From Gonatopus flavifemur (lineage: Eukaryota; Arthropoda; Insecta; Hymenoptera; Dryinidae): 64,000 nt of DNA. The stretch is from contig JAFFJZ010000001.1 in the NCBI GenBank assembly GCA_018340375.1, positions 65,526,001-65,590,000 of the forward strand, written 5' to 3'. The notes beneath the pieces were generated by a model, which did no database searches, was not told the origin of the DNA, and saw only the letters and a list, made by a program, of their open reading frames with translations. Of the stretch, positions 55,701 through 64,000 are shown one piece after another. The translations under genes were made by a program, and so were the position numbers. Each line of letters begins with the position of its first letter. The stretch's first letter is position 1.

Positions 55701-58700
55701 TTATGGTACTTTTTAAGATACCTTCTTCTCCGTGTAAAAAATTTTTCGTCATGTGTGTAGAATATTCAACATTGAGTTGTTGATTCAACAAGATCGTGTT
55801 TTTTTTTTGTTCGCGTTAACAACGATTGTGTTGAATCGACACTCTAGAATGTTAAATATTCTACACACAAAGTTTAACACTTTACACAATGACGAAAAAT
55901 TTTTTCCTGTGTGTGCATTAACGTGGTATGGAAGAAAATTCACAAACATTTCATTTGATCAGTGAAAAAAACACAAAAATAAAATCAATTTTTGATAAAA
56001 AACGAAAAATCTTAAAGAGGGTTGGTGCGAATTTGCACCTGTGTGTACTCAAAGGGTTGAATTTGGTTGAATTTCATTAAATTTTGTTGAATGCTGCTGA
56101 ATTTCATTGAATTCCATGTTGAATTTCACTCACAAATTGGACTTTCTTTCTATGAAAAAGCAACGAGAAAAGATGAATTCCAAAAAATTTCGATTGAAAC
56201 AAATCAAATTCATTAAACTTTGCCTACACTGAGAAAAATGTGTTTCGTAGAACTAGCAATCACAGAATTTCTGGCATTTTATTGTTGGAAATACAATAAT
56301 TTTTGTTCTTGTAGCAATACATGTTGTCTTGTTAACAATAGAATTGTCAATTCAGCAATGTTAACGGTCATATTTTTACGATTTTTATTGTAGGTTGACA
56401 TATGACAATGCTGAATTGTCACATATCAACCAGCAATAAAATTGCTGAATTGACAATTTTATTGTTAATAAGACAACTATATATTGCTATAAGAACAAGA
56501 ATTATTGTATATTCAACAATAAAATGTCAGCAATGTTCTTATTGCTAGTTCTACGAAACACATTTTTCTCAGTGTATTTTCTTTGGTTTTTGTGAAGATT
56601 CGTGGATTTTTGTCAATTTTTGATGAATCAGTGTTCGAATTGAGAATGAAATTCAACAAAAGTTTTTCCATCAGGGAATAGAATCAAAATATCGCTCTGT
56701 CCCAGACAGCACTGTAAGTTCTCGGAATGTTTTAGAAACGTGCCCGTGGTTTCGCGATCTCTGATTCCAACAATTACGTTTCCAAAACATTTTTAAAACT
56801 TACATTGTCAAAACATTTATACGGTTTATGAAAATTCCCCATTTCGTCGCTAACCTACGCCAACCTACAAATCATTATTCATATTCAAAGTTTAATACAT
56901 GACTAATACATCAAAAAATAGTAAAACCATATTGTTTTGCACATAATCGACTGTTTGCCACTGCACAACCGAAAAAATCATGAAAATCCACATATTGTAG
57001 AGAGTAAAACAAAGATATTAAAAAGCGCTTTAGAGTCGAACTATTCTCCACTAAATTTAGCACTTCATAAGCTTGTGCGTGTAATTTCTTACACACAAGA
57101 TCATGATACTTGAATATAATTGATTTAGGATTTGTTTGAAATGAAAATATCCGCAGAGGTGTCATCAATTTGATGATTTATACACGGAAAAAAAAGATTA
57201 GTTGAAATAACTATTTAACTTGTAAGCGCATATGGGCCCACTTTTTTTCGTTAAAATAACAATGTTTTTCGTTAATTCAACTAATTTTTTTAGTAAATCA
57301 TTTTAAATTGGTTAAATCAATTGATTAATTTGTTATTCCAACGAAAAAAAGTGGGCCCATATGCGCTTACAAGTTGCATAGTTATTTCAACTAATCTTTT
57401 TTTTCCGTGTAAAAACAAATTCAACATGTGCAATCACCCTTGACAGCACCACAGTCCCAAAAGAATTCCTCAAGAATTCGTAAAGAATACAATCAGTGCA
57501 ATAAGAATTCTTTATGAATTCTTCTGGGACTGTGGTGCTGTGTGGGACGTTTTGTGAGAATGTAAATAAAAGAAACCAGGACATTTTCATGTTTTAAAAA
57601 CATCAATGCGACCTTTTTAAAACATCACAAAACGTTTCTGAAACATTTCGTTTGTAACGAGGTACATTTTGTGAATGTTTACAAAAGGTCTCAGTGCTGT
57701 CTGGGGTACAGACGCGATACAGAGCGATATTTTGATCTTATTGAAGCATTTTCGAATAGTTTGGGATAAACGATGTAACTTGTATCACGGCGCTATAGTA
57801 TCCCCTTAATGATATCAACTGAAAATTCTCCAAAACCGGAAATTCAATTCATTCAATGAAATTCAATTCATCAGCCACTGAATTCCAGATGAAGCCAGAT
57901 TACTATTCATTTCCATGTTCTTTGAATCCACATTTTTTACAGAAAAGGAATAAGAATCATCCCTGGTTGGACAAATCAATTGGACCGATCGATGCGGAAA
58001 CACAATTCAAACCGATGAAGAAGATTAAGGGCACTCAAGCATCAGGAGAAGCGGATGAAATTTTGCGCCGACTTTTTTCATGAATTACTTAATAAATTGA
58101 AATTTAGAATCGATAACAATCGAGTACATAGCTGAGATTGGACTCTAAACACAAATTTGTGTTTCTTCAAGAGTTGCAGGTATCGGGGGAATGAGATTTG
58201 AACAAATTTTTGACAGTTGAGGTTATTGCTTTTGAAATCCTTTTATAATCGTCAGAAAATCAGTAAAGAACTAAAACTCATATCTAGCGTATAATCTCAG
58301 TCGTGAATTTTATTATTATTTTTAAAAGAGTTGTCACAAAATTTGACTCGCTTCTGTTGGTGCTTGCATGCCCTTAAAGGGTTATATACAGTTGAGGGGC
58401 GCAAAAAAAGCGATTTTTCAAGAATTTTTCCTGAAAACACAGTTAAATTGATGAATGTAAAAATCTCTGCACATATTGAGGTAACTTTTACCTGTATTTT
58501 AATATTTTTTATTTTTAAAAATAATCATTTTCAAAGCTGTTATATAGCTGATCTCCAGGAGCTCCTTTAAAAAAAGCGCTTTGCGGTGACCACGATATCT
58601 CGTGACCGAATCTTTTAAAATGAAAAAACCAAATGGATTTCATTGAAGTAATGTATAATCTAGTAATTGATCGAAGGAATAAGCGAAATAAAATTTCTTG

Positions 58701-59393
58701 ACAAAATGGCGGCTTCTAAAAAAAAAAAAAAATCGATTTTGCACCAAAATTTTGGCCTTGAATTGTTCATAAAAAAAAAAATATTCATCGGTGAGAAGAA
58801 ACCTTCGATTAAGTACTAAAAAATATAGTAAACGAGCTTGTGTTCAAATTTGCGACTGATCGGTCCAGCCGTTTTCGAGAAATCTTGGTCACCGACTTTG
58901 AAAACACAGTTTGGAGAAAAACGCATTCAAAGTTTCAAAAGCACTGGACATAAAGTGAAAAGAGTTTCACAAATATGCGTGTATCTTGGACAATAATCGC
59001 CGAATTGACTTGAAATTTTCTGTGTGTGTACTTGAATGTATGTACATTACGAAAATGAAATTTAAAAAAATCGATTTTTTTGCAAATTTTAACTGTATAT
59101 AATAACCTCTTAAATGAACGTGTCTGAATTATCTTTTAGCATCAGAATCAATAGAGATCGATCAATTTGATGGGATTTTTTAACTAGAGGACTACTAGAG
59201 TGGTTCAATATAAGTACCTATTTATTTCAACACCTTTTCCTTCTTTTTTGTCGTCCTTCCATTGGCCTTTATAATGATATTTGAAAAGATTTTTTTCACT
59301 AGTCCCATACACGCTATGTCTCCAACCATTTCTCTTAACGATCTCTATTTTATGAGTGTTGTATAAAGTTCGTGGACATTTCCAGTACGGCAT
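46925..59393 (-). CDS. MORN3: MORN3-like protein (whole gene, 4 coding exons)
   Basis: Predicted 258 aa from joining 59393-59218, 53172-52886, 49685-49498 and 47050-46925 (minus strand). Junction phases agree: AG|G makes Arg59 and G|GT makes Gly155. MORN repeats (YxGxWxxxxxxGxG) start at about residues 41, 64, 91, 114, 137 and 160, with a seventh partial one (QKGYW) after. The N-terminus KRNGWRHSVYG and the C-terminal PTPYPI match vertebrate MORN3 (about 240 aa, recalled) rather than the shorter MORN4. MORN repeats are membrane- or protein-binding modules. Vertebrate MORN3 is testis-enriched and linked to sperm and cilia. It has no signal peptide or membrane segment, so it is probably cytosolic. 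Introns of about 6.0, 3.2 and 2.4 kb are full of repeats. The last exon is the least certain. Confidence 0.85.
48367..48574. repeat. CCGGTTAA-word foldback element, TA duplication
   Basis: Nearly identical to 18955-19162 in the same orientation. Termini CACTGAAAAAAATACTCCGG and TTTTTTTCCGTG, flanked by TA. Confidence 0.85.
48688..49035. repeat. TAGATCTA-word foldback element
   Basis: Ends CCCGAGAAAAAATGATTTAG and TTTTTTCTCGGGA. The interior is AGATCTAA/TTAGATCT words in both orientations. It lies inside the hAT-like element 47563-49071. Confidence 0.7.
49498..49685 (-). CDS. MORN3: MORN3-like exon 3 (residues 155-217)
   Basis: The acceptor ...TTTGAAG ends at 49686. The exon reads (G)NSSRYEGEFAFGRKEGYGI, a clear MORN repeat, and ends PYPTPYPIQK before donor GTATAA. 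The C-terminal PTPYPI resembles PTQFPI of vertebrate MORN3. Confidence 0.9.
49721..49754. repeat. (AT)n microsatellite
   Basis: 34 bp of perfect AT dinucleotides, starting 36 bp beyond the MORN3-like exon 3 acceptor, inside its intron. Confidence 0.95.
49983..50623. repeat. CTCTGAGA-word foldback element, TA duplication
   Basis: Termini CGGCCCGTATGGAAATATTT and AAATATTTCCATACGGGGGG are flanked by TA. The interior is AACTCTGA/TCAGAGTT and CTCTGAGAAACTCTGA words. Long arms pair almost end to end. Confidence 0.8.
50640..52860. other. No gene; degenerate repeats in MORN3-like intron 2
   Basis: AT-rich intronic sequence with AATTCATCAA- and CAACAT-type repeat words. A CCCATACAGCAC-like end lies near 52126 and TTCATTGAATT words are frequent. 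No exon with family resemblance was seen on either strand. Confidence 0.4.
52886..53172 (-). CDS. MORN3: MORN3-like exon 2 (residues 59-154)
   Basis: The acceptor ...CATACAG ends at 53173. The exon encodes four MORN repeats, YEGDWLNNKKHGYG, YSGDWFEGKKQGFG, YEGSFCNNKKHGFG and YKGDWKDDLYHGKG, and ends GTTGAAG before donor GTTTGA. This is the strongest evidence for the gene. Confidence 0.95.
53278..54295. repeat. CAATAAAATTG-word foldback element, CA duplication
   Basis: Termini CACGGAGAAAAAAAACTAAC and CACATTTTTCTCCGTG are flanked by CA. The word ACAATA/TATTGT recurs in both orientations. A smaller relative without the central insert lies at 56227-56574, and both end in 'gctagttctac'. Confidence 0.75.
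53450..53640 (-). repeat. tRNA-derived SINE-like element
   Basis: On the minus strand: head with CTGCTGATGTGATAAAGGCG, then CGGGTTCGAATCTCG (B box), followed by a body also seen in the copy at 54410-54630 ('ttgtagag/ttgtagaag'). Confidence 0.65.
54410..54632 (-). repeat. tRNA-derived SINE-like element
   Basis: On the minus strand: GATTCGCCGATGTGATAGAA, then CCCGGGTTCAATCCCCACTG (B box), then a tail with 'aacatttgtagaagcaaac'. The parallel with 53450-53640 in head and body indicates one SINE family. Confidence 0.65.
54690..54940. repeat. Imperfect tandem duplication, unit about 145 bp
   Basis: 'atatagaccaatcgatttaga' with 'gagtaggtcgtaggagag' at about 54710-54770 recurs as 'atatagactgatcgattcaga' with 'gaataggtcgtaggagag' at about 54853-54915. 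Confidence 0.65.
55469..55734. repeat. CACTGAGAAAACAG foldback element, TA duplication
   Basis: Termini CACTGAGAAAACAGATATC and CTTCTTCTCCGTG are flanked by TA. The arms pair along AAAAGTACCATAATTTxT and CGAGTC words. A part copy lies at about 63605-63725. Confidence 0.8.
56227..56574. repeat. CAATAAAATTG-word foldback element, TA duplication
   Basis: Termini CACTGAGAAAAATGTGTTTC and GAAACACATTTTTCTCAGTG are flanked by TA. The interior has ACAATAA/TTATTGT words in near-perfect hairpin order. Confidence 0.85.
57183..57409. repeat. CACGGAAAAAAAAG foldback element, TA duplication
   Basis: Termini CACGGAAAAAAAAGATTAG and CTAATCTTTTTTTTCCGTG are flanked by TA. The arms pair along TTGTAAGCGCATATGGGCCC and its complement, nearly perfectly. 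Confidence 0.85.
57432..57547. repeat. GAATTC-word hairpin, ACAGCACCACAGTCCC ends
   Basis: CAGCACCACAGTCCCAAAAG pairs with CTTCTGGGACTGTGGTGCTG. The centre has AAGAATTC words. The right end continues TGTGGG, as in the CCCACACAGCAC family. Confidence 0.75.
57856..58083 (+). CDS. Unidentified small open frame, possible terminal exon
   Basis: 75 codons. From the acceptor-like 'tgaattccag' (ending 57888) onward it reads MKPDYYSFPCSLNPHFLQKR, then NHPWLDKSIGPIDAETQFKP, a lysine-rich stretch, and ends EADEILRRLFS at TGA (58081-58083). Base composition and codon choice look coding, unlike the neighbours, and AATAAA lies at 58090. I do not recognise the family. It lies antisense in the first intron of the MORN3-like gene. 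It could be the last exon of a nested gene, a retrocopy fragment or part of a transposon. Confidence 0.35.
   Translation: MKFNSSATEFQMKPDYYSFPCSLNPHFLQKRNKNHPWLDKSIGPIDAETQFKPMKKIKGTQASGEADEILRRLFS
58110..58376. repeat. Dispersed repeat, paralogue of 36340-37212
   Basis: Shares 'gagattggactct', 'ttgacagttgaggttatt', 'gtcgtgaattttattattat' and 'ttggtgcttgcatgcccttaa' with the interrupted copy around 36340-36462 and 37034-37216. In both copies a TTAA-type element follows at the same TTAA. Confidence 0.65.
58378..59109. mobile_element. TTAA-flanked non-autonomous element
   Basis: TTAA at 58374-58377 precedes AGGGTTATATACAGTT. The right end AACTGTATATAATAACCTC precedes TTAA at 59110-59113. The interior phrases 'gagaaaaacgcattcaaagttt' and 'ggtcaccgacttt' match the 4439-5325 family. 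Confidence 0.75.
59218..59393 (-). CDS. MORN3: MORN3-like exon 1 (residues 1-58 plus 2 nt)
   Basis: The ATG at 59393 begins MPYWKCPRTLYNTHKIEIVK, followed by RNGWRHSVYG and the first MORN repeat YKGQWKDDKKEGKG. The donor is GTACTT after AATAG (59218). The RNG...VYG element before the first repeat resembles vertebrate MORN3 (RNGLRSQVYA, recalled), which supports this start and orthology. Confidence 0.88.
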
Positions 59394-59865
59394 GTTTAAA
59401 CGGTTGTACGATGATTTTTAGAATTAACCTCATTCGGGTGCCGAATAACAGGCTGGTTGACCGAGGCTTCGATATAGAATACACGTCATATAGGTGTTTT
59501 TTAAAAATATTATTATCGAACTTCACTTCTCTGGTTTCATGTGATAGAATTAAAGTTATATCACTATTATAAAAAATTTCAAAAAATCCATGTCAATGAA
59601 ATGAACGATAACATGGGAAATATTTTAAGGGGATTCGAAGATTAAGCACAGTTAAGCATTGCGTTCTTTCTATCTTCACAGGAAGTCAAAGTGTATCGCT
59701 TCATCTTTGTTATTCGAATGAATGAATGATGTATCGGAATTCAAAACTTCAAGTGCACTTGCACTGACTGGATTCAAATTCATTACCCCAAGAGAACATG
59801 AAGGTTCATTTAACGTTCGGACATTTGAAGATCCATTGGATATTCGATTGACGTGAATTTACGTA

Positions 59866-60138
59866 CACTGGGAACCCAATTTCTTAGATTAAAAGAAAAT
59901 TTTCTTTGCCCTCATTCTAATAAAATCTTTCTTTCAATGGAGAAAAGTTTCATCAAACTGAAACCAAGAATTCTCAAATTGAAACAAAAATATATTCTTT
60001 CCTAAATTCGAAGAATATGATTTCAATTCAATGGAAAATTTTTCCATTTCAATGAATTATTTTTTTCATTCGAAACAAGATTTATCAGAATGAAGGCACA
60101 GAAATTTTCTTTGAATCTAAGAAATTGGGTCCTCAGTG
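59866..60138. repeat. CACTGGGAACCC foldback element, TA duplication
   Basis: Termini CACTGGGAACCCAATTTCTT and AAGAAATTGGGTCCTCAGTG are flanked by TA. Same family as 22277-22568. Confidence 0.85.
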
Positions 60139-60154
60139 TACAATCCACACAGCA

Positions 60155-60830
60155 TTTCATCCCTGGTCAAAAAAACTAAACAAACCTAAACAAAAAATTT
60201 TTTTTATGACTACTTCCGACGTACTAGGTGTTTTTGCCTCGGAAATTTCATAACTAAAACTAAACCTTTGATTTAGGAGTTACTTCCGGATAAAGGCAAT
60301 CAACGGCTTTCCGATTGTTTCAGTATTTCATTGATCAATTCACTTAGGTGCATTTCAAGTTTTGATGAAACAAATTTCTCCCGCTCGCTAAACACTATTC
60401 AAAACACCGCGTAAACACTATTCAAAATTTCATTTCCGATTTTTCACAAGTGAACGGAAGCAGATTGGAACCTAAAATGTTCCCAAGTGTTAGGAAGACA
60501 TTATGTGCACAGCATTCATAGCCGTTCCTAAACTTATTGGTTCGCAAATAGAGTGGAAGTGTACGGAAACAGTTTTTTTACTTCCACACGGAAATAAACG
60601 GAATCACAGTATAGTCCAAATAATACCTAAGTAAACCTAAACTGCCTACATGTGTAGTGCAAAAGTCGGCGGAATCAACTGTGAGTCGGAAAAGAATCCT
60701 AAGTGATTGGAAACTCTCTACTTGTGTCAAATCTCGGTTCCTGAGTAGTCTAAACAGATCCTAAATAATTTGAAAACATTTACTTCAAAAATACTTAGGT
60801 TTCTTTAGATTTTTTAACCAGGGATGTCTA
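60155..60830. repeat. Inverted region with CCCTGGTxAAAAAAxCTAAA ends
   Basis: 'catccctggtcaaaaaaact' near 60157 pairs with 'ttttttaaccagggatg' near 60827. 'aaacctaa', 'acctaag' and TTTAGG words recur inside. The ends resemble the CCCTGGTAAAAAA terminus at 14053, and the flank is AT on both sides. Confidence 0.6.
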
Positions 60831-61469
60831 AAAAATATTTCAAGACAAACCTAAGGAAACTTACGCAACACAAAAAGATATCATTAAGATATCTTAAACA
60901 ATTCTTACTTATAAAAGATTTATATCATTCTGTAAGACAAGTTTTAGATCATCCAAAAGATATCTTTCAGATGTATTTTATCGATCAATTTTGGATGTAT
61001 ATATCTTGATAGTCCAATTACTTCGTTATTGTTGAGAAGCCTCGAAATTCGACAAGGTGTCTTACCAAGATATCTCATCAGGAGAGGACTGGCCATGTGG
61101 GGAATGTGGAAAATTCCACGTAGGCCGGTCATATTTTCATATTTTTGGCCGTTTTTCGTAATACTGTTTTTTTTACCAACTTTTTTTGGTAATGCTGTTT
61201 TGTTTACCCATCAAGGGCCGCTTCCCTAACAGCAAAATGCTGAACAAATATGCAGCAAATTGTTGAAAACGTACAACAACAGTTTGAAGCAATTTGCAGG
61301 GACGTTGCGTCGCCAAATGCGCAACAATATGCTGTAAATCTAGGATTTTAGCTTGAGTTGTTATCGTGTTACTGGGATGTTGCTCGGTTTCACTCTCAAT
61401 CACATGCGTAGCAAATTCCCTGCAACTTTACGAAAACTTGATAAACAACGTAAGAGCAACGATTGCACA

Positions 61470-62325
61470 CACTGAGAACCCGATTTCTTAGATTTCAAGA
61501 AAATTTCTTCACCCTCCCAGTAAACACACGCACGTTTTAAAAACGTCAAAAACAGTCAATAACCACACGTTGTGAATTAGTGATATTCTTGCGTTGATTC
61601 AACGTAAAAATGTCGCGGCAGATCACGTGTTTTTCAACCATAAAATAACGTCATATCAACGGTTTGAACATCGTTTAAAAGACGTCAAGTATTGACGTGT
61701 CCTAATGATGGTTCTAAAACGTGAATTGAATCCAACAAATTATTTTGAAAACTTTTCATTCAATATCGAGAACAATAGTATTTCTGAGTATGACAGAATT
61801 TGGAAAGTATGCCACACTATTTACTATCTTGCTCTTTGTTGGAATTTTAACCATTGTTCGGTTTCGTTCGACATTTTTAGCAGAATATCTTCAATTGAAG
61901 TTCAAACACAAGGTGTTATAAACACATTTTAAACGCGTGATTCAAACCCGCTCAAAACACGTTTTTTGAGGACGTCGTTTGATGGTTATTTTTGAATATT
62001 AGTTTAAAATACACGTCATCAAAACGTAATTCCTGGTCGTCTATTTTCCTATCAAATTTCAACTACAAATCAACGTTATGAAATCAACGGCTAACGTCCG
62101 TTTGACAGTCTAACGTTCTTCCGACGTTGAAATAACGTGTGTGTGTTCATCATTCTGATAAATCTTGTTTTCAATGGAAAAGATAGTTCATTCCAATGAA
62201 AGAATTTTTCATTGAATTGGAATTATATTTGATTCCAATGAAGGATTTTTCCATTAAAAAAAAATATTTATTAGAATGAGGGCAAACAAAATTTCCTTTC
62301 AATCTAAAAAATTGGGTTCTCAGTG
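61470..62325. repeat. CACTGAGAACCC foldback element with nested insertion, CA duplication
   Basis: Termini CACTGAGAACCCGATTTCTT and AAAAAATTGGGTTCTCAGTG are flanked by CA. Same family as 22277-22568. Split by 61517-62149. Confidence 0.8.
61517..62149. repeat. AACGT/GACGTC-word element, TC duplication
   Basis: Starts CCAGTAAACACACGCACGTT and ends AACGTGTGTGTGTTCA, with TC at 61515-61516 and 62150-62151. Sister elements read 'ccctcattct' with one TC at this site. The interior has AACGTT, GACGTC and ACGTG words. Confidence 0.7.
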
Positions 62326-62399
62326 CAGCAACTTTTGTTGTATGGGTTTCCATCTTTTCCACATCAAAATTTTTGAGCCAGTTCGCCCCTGCATCTCAT

Positions 62400-62990
62400 T
62401 GTACCTGAACGCCGATTATTCTATGCTGGATGGGATGTTTTGTATCTAAAAACTCCAATTTGGATGCGTATCTTGGTGATTTGATTTCTTTGCTCGTTTT
62501 TGGAGGCCTCTAAACTCGAAACTGTGTCTCACAAAGGTATCCCATGGTATCCGAGATTCGATTATTCTGTGCTAGATGGGATGTTTTGCACCTTGAAACT
62601 TAGATCCGATTCACTTTTCAAATTCTGACGTATCTCTTGGTGATTCAATTGTTTTGGCCAACCCCTAGATGCCCCCAAACTTGGCACCTTCCCCAGAACT
62701 GGACTGACACCGTCACAAGGCTGGTAGAGCTCACACAATGCGGGTGCCAACCCAAAGATATCCAATGGAGATCATATGGACGTCAAATGAATATTCGACG
62801 GACATTTGGATATCCGATGGACGATATATAAAGATGACAGTGTGCCCAGAATATTAAAGAGCAGCACGTACCGAACAGAGGCGCGACAAGGCGGGATTCA
62901 AGGATGCCCAAGCATCCACGCAATTATGATGGACACCTTCTCAATTGTGATGCGCGAGTAGGAAAATTTCCAAAATCCTATTTAATATAT
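62400..62990. other. Degenerate direct and inverted repeats, no gene
   Basis: Two similar segments ('gattattctatgctggatgggatgttttg' type) lie near 62417 and 62560. Words GGATATCC/ATATCCAATGG occur near 62755-62830 and near 59830. Open frames on either strand here do not resemble known proteins. Confidence 0.4.
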
Positions 62991-62991
62991 A

Positions 62992-63240
62992 CACTGTAAA
63001 AAAACTTCCGAAAAGAGGTTTGGATGTTTTTTACCAAACATTCTTTGGCAAGTTCACAAACATAATGGGTGAAATCACAAAGAATTTTTGTCAACTGACG
63101 AATCTTTTCTGGGAAATCACGAAAATTGTTTGGAAATTTACAGAAAATTTGTGAATTTCCAAACTATTTGGAAATTTACCAATCTGTGAGTTTTTCACTA
63201 TACTTTTCTGCTTGAGAATTCACGAATATTTTTCACAGTG
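62992..63240. repeat. CACTGTAAAAAAAC foldback element, inverted copy of 3103-3352
   Basis: Starts CACTGTAAAAAAACTTCCG and ends ATTTTTCACAGTG. On the opposite strand it matches 3103-3352 along its whole length. The flanks are TA and CA. Confidence 0.8.
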
Positions 63241-63243
63241 CAT

Positions 63244-64000
63244 ACAGGGTGGACCATTTTAAGTGATATAGTCAAATATTCCCGAAACTAGTAGAGATGG
63301 GAAAAAATGTTACCGATAAAAAGTTCAGGGTTTCAGGGGGGAAATATGGTGCTGACCTTGAAAATTTCCTCAGAGGTCATTTTGAAGGTCATTTGGAGGT
63401 CAAGATGGTTTTTTTAAACCGGAACCCCATTTTTTTACCATGGCATTTGAAAGCTGGTCTCAAACCCTTCTCGAAACACTGGTCATGGACCCCCTTCCGT
63501 CCATTGGGGTGCAAGTTATGGACCGTCAAAGTCATTGATGACCGTGCGCGCGGACTGGGGCTACCGAGAGCGTGAGTGCGCGGATAGGCGTGATAATTCC
63601 AGTAGTGAGACAAAGGAAGGTACAATACTTCTTTATGAGAGTCCAAGAAATTATGGGACTTTGAAAGGTTCGTTCACGTAAATATTTTGAATCGGTTCAG
63701 ACCAACGCTAAAAATCCATAAATTACCCAAGTAGCACAAGAATGTTTAATCCTTGATTGAACCCTGATTCAATCAAATGAAATCATTCAAAGGATTTCAA
63801 ATGCAATAGTGAATCGTAATAAACCGAATACACAACTGTCACTCATGATAAGCAGAGATTCGATGTTTCCATTCATTTATGGATTCTACTTCTTCGCTTT
63901 CCTCCGAAGATTGTGACTGATTCCAATGGAGATTAGAGTTGATTCCATTGTGAAGAAAACCTTAAACATAAGCAAACGGGACCACCGAATTTCTGCTTAT
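63244..64000. mobile_element. CAGGGTGGACC-ended element, left part, and edge sequence
   Basis: TA-CAGGGTGGACCATTTTAAG resembles the left end at 5513. The open frame at 63297-63575 (GKNVTDKKF...) has no recognised domain and is probably element sequence. A part copy of 55469-55734 lies near 63605-63725. A CCCAAGTAGCAC end near 63728 begins another element that runs off the window. Confidence 0.45.

Larger units (their letters stand above)
56701..57705. repeat. CCCAGACAGCACTG-ended element, GT duplication
   Basis: Termini CCCAGACAGCACTG and CAGTGCTGTCTGGG are flanked by GT. It contains 57183-57409 and a hairpin at about 57432-57547. Beyond it, 'caaaatatcgctctgt' and 'acagagcgatattttg' show that it sits in yet another inverted repeat. 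Confidence 0.7.

Noticed and set aside
63297..63575. 92-codon open frame at the window edge
   Set aside because: Follows a CAGGGTGG-type element end and shows no domain, so it is more likely element sequence than a gene.

Overview
This is a eukaryotic, AT-rich, intron-containing window, almost certainly insect nuclear DNA. Two conserved animal genes can be assembled from short exon islands, and most of the rest is repeats. The Orai sequence is closest in my memory to insect Orai. A hymenopteran source is a guess from repeat texture only. No bacterial, phage, CRISPR or rRNA features were seen.

Layout. 1-24.5 kb holds no host gene I can support: foldback (hairpin) elements, TTAA-flanked elements and a decayed LINE with an RNase H domain (about 15.93-18.2 kb). 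24.5-44.5 kb holds the calcium channel gene Orai (+ strand). Its three coding exons are 24575-24745, 41994-42122 and 43956-44489, they join in phase, and they predict 277 aa. Its 17 kb first intron is almost wholly nested repeats. 46.9-59.4 kb holds a MORN3-like gene (- strand). Its four coding exons are 59393-59218, 53172-52886, 49685-49498 and 47050-46925, predicting 258 aa. The two genes converge tail to tail, about 2.4 kb apart. 59.4-64 kb is repeats again. Apart from convergence I see no sign that the two genes act together.

The most unusual content is the repeat fraction. About thirty foldback elements have unrelated interiors but share termini beginning CAC or CCC, most often CAC(G/T)GAGAAAA. 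Most are bounded by a 2-bp direct repeat that matches on both sides and is not always TA: TA, CA, AA, CG, AT, AG, GT and TC are all seen. Several are nested inside copies of one another, so the insertion boundary can be read directly. Many interiors are built from one short palindromic word repeated in both orientations (for example AGCAAA/TTTGCT, TAGCTA, ATCCGG, TGATCAG, TAGATCTA, GGGCCC, AACGTT, AGATATCT). Separate sets include TTAA-flanked elements (piggyBac-like), elements with 8-bp duplications (hAT-like), tRNA-derived SINE-like pieces and one palindromic insert with a 12-bp duplication.

All coordinates and splice junctions were read by eye. Protein identities rest on recalled family sequences, not on a search.
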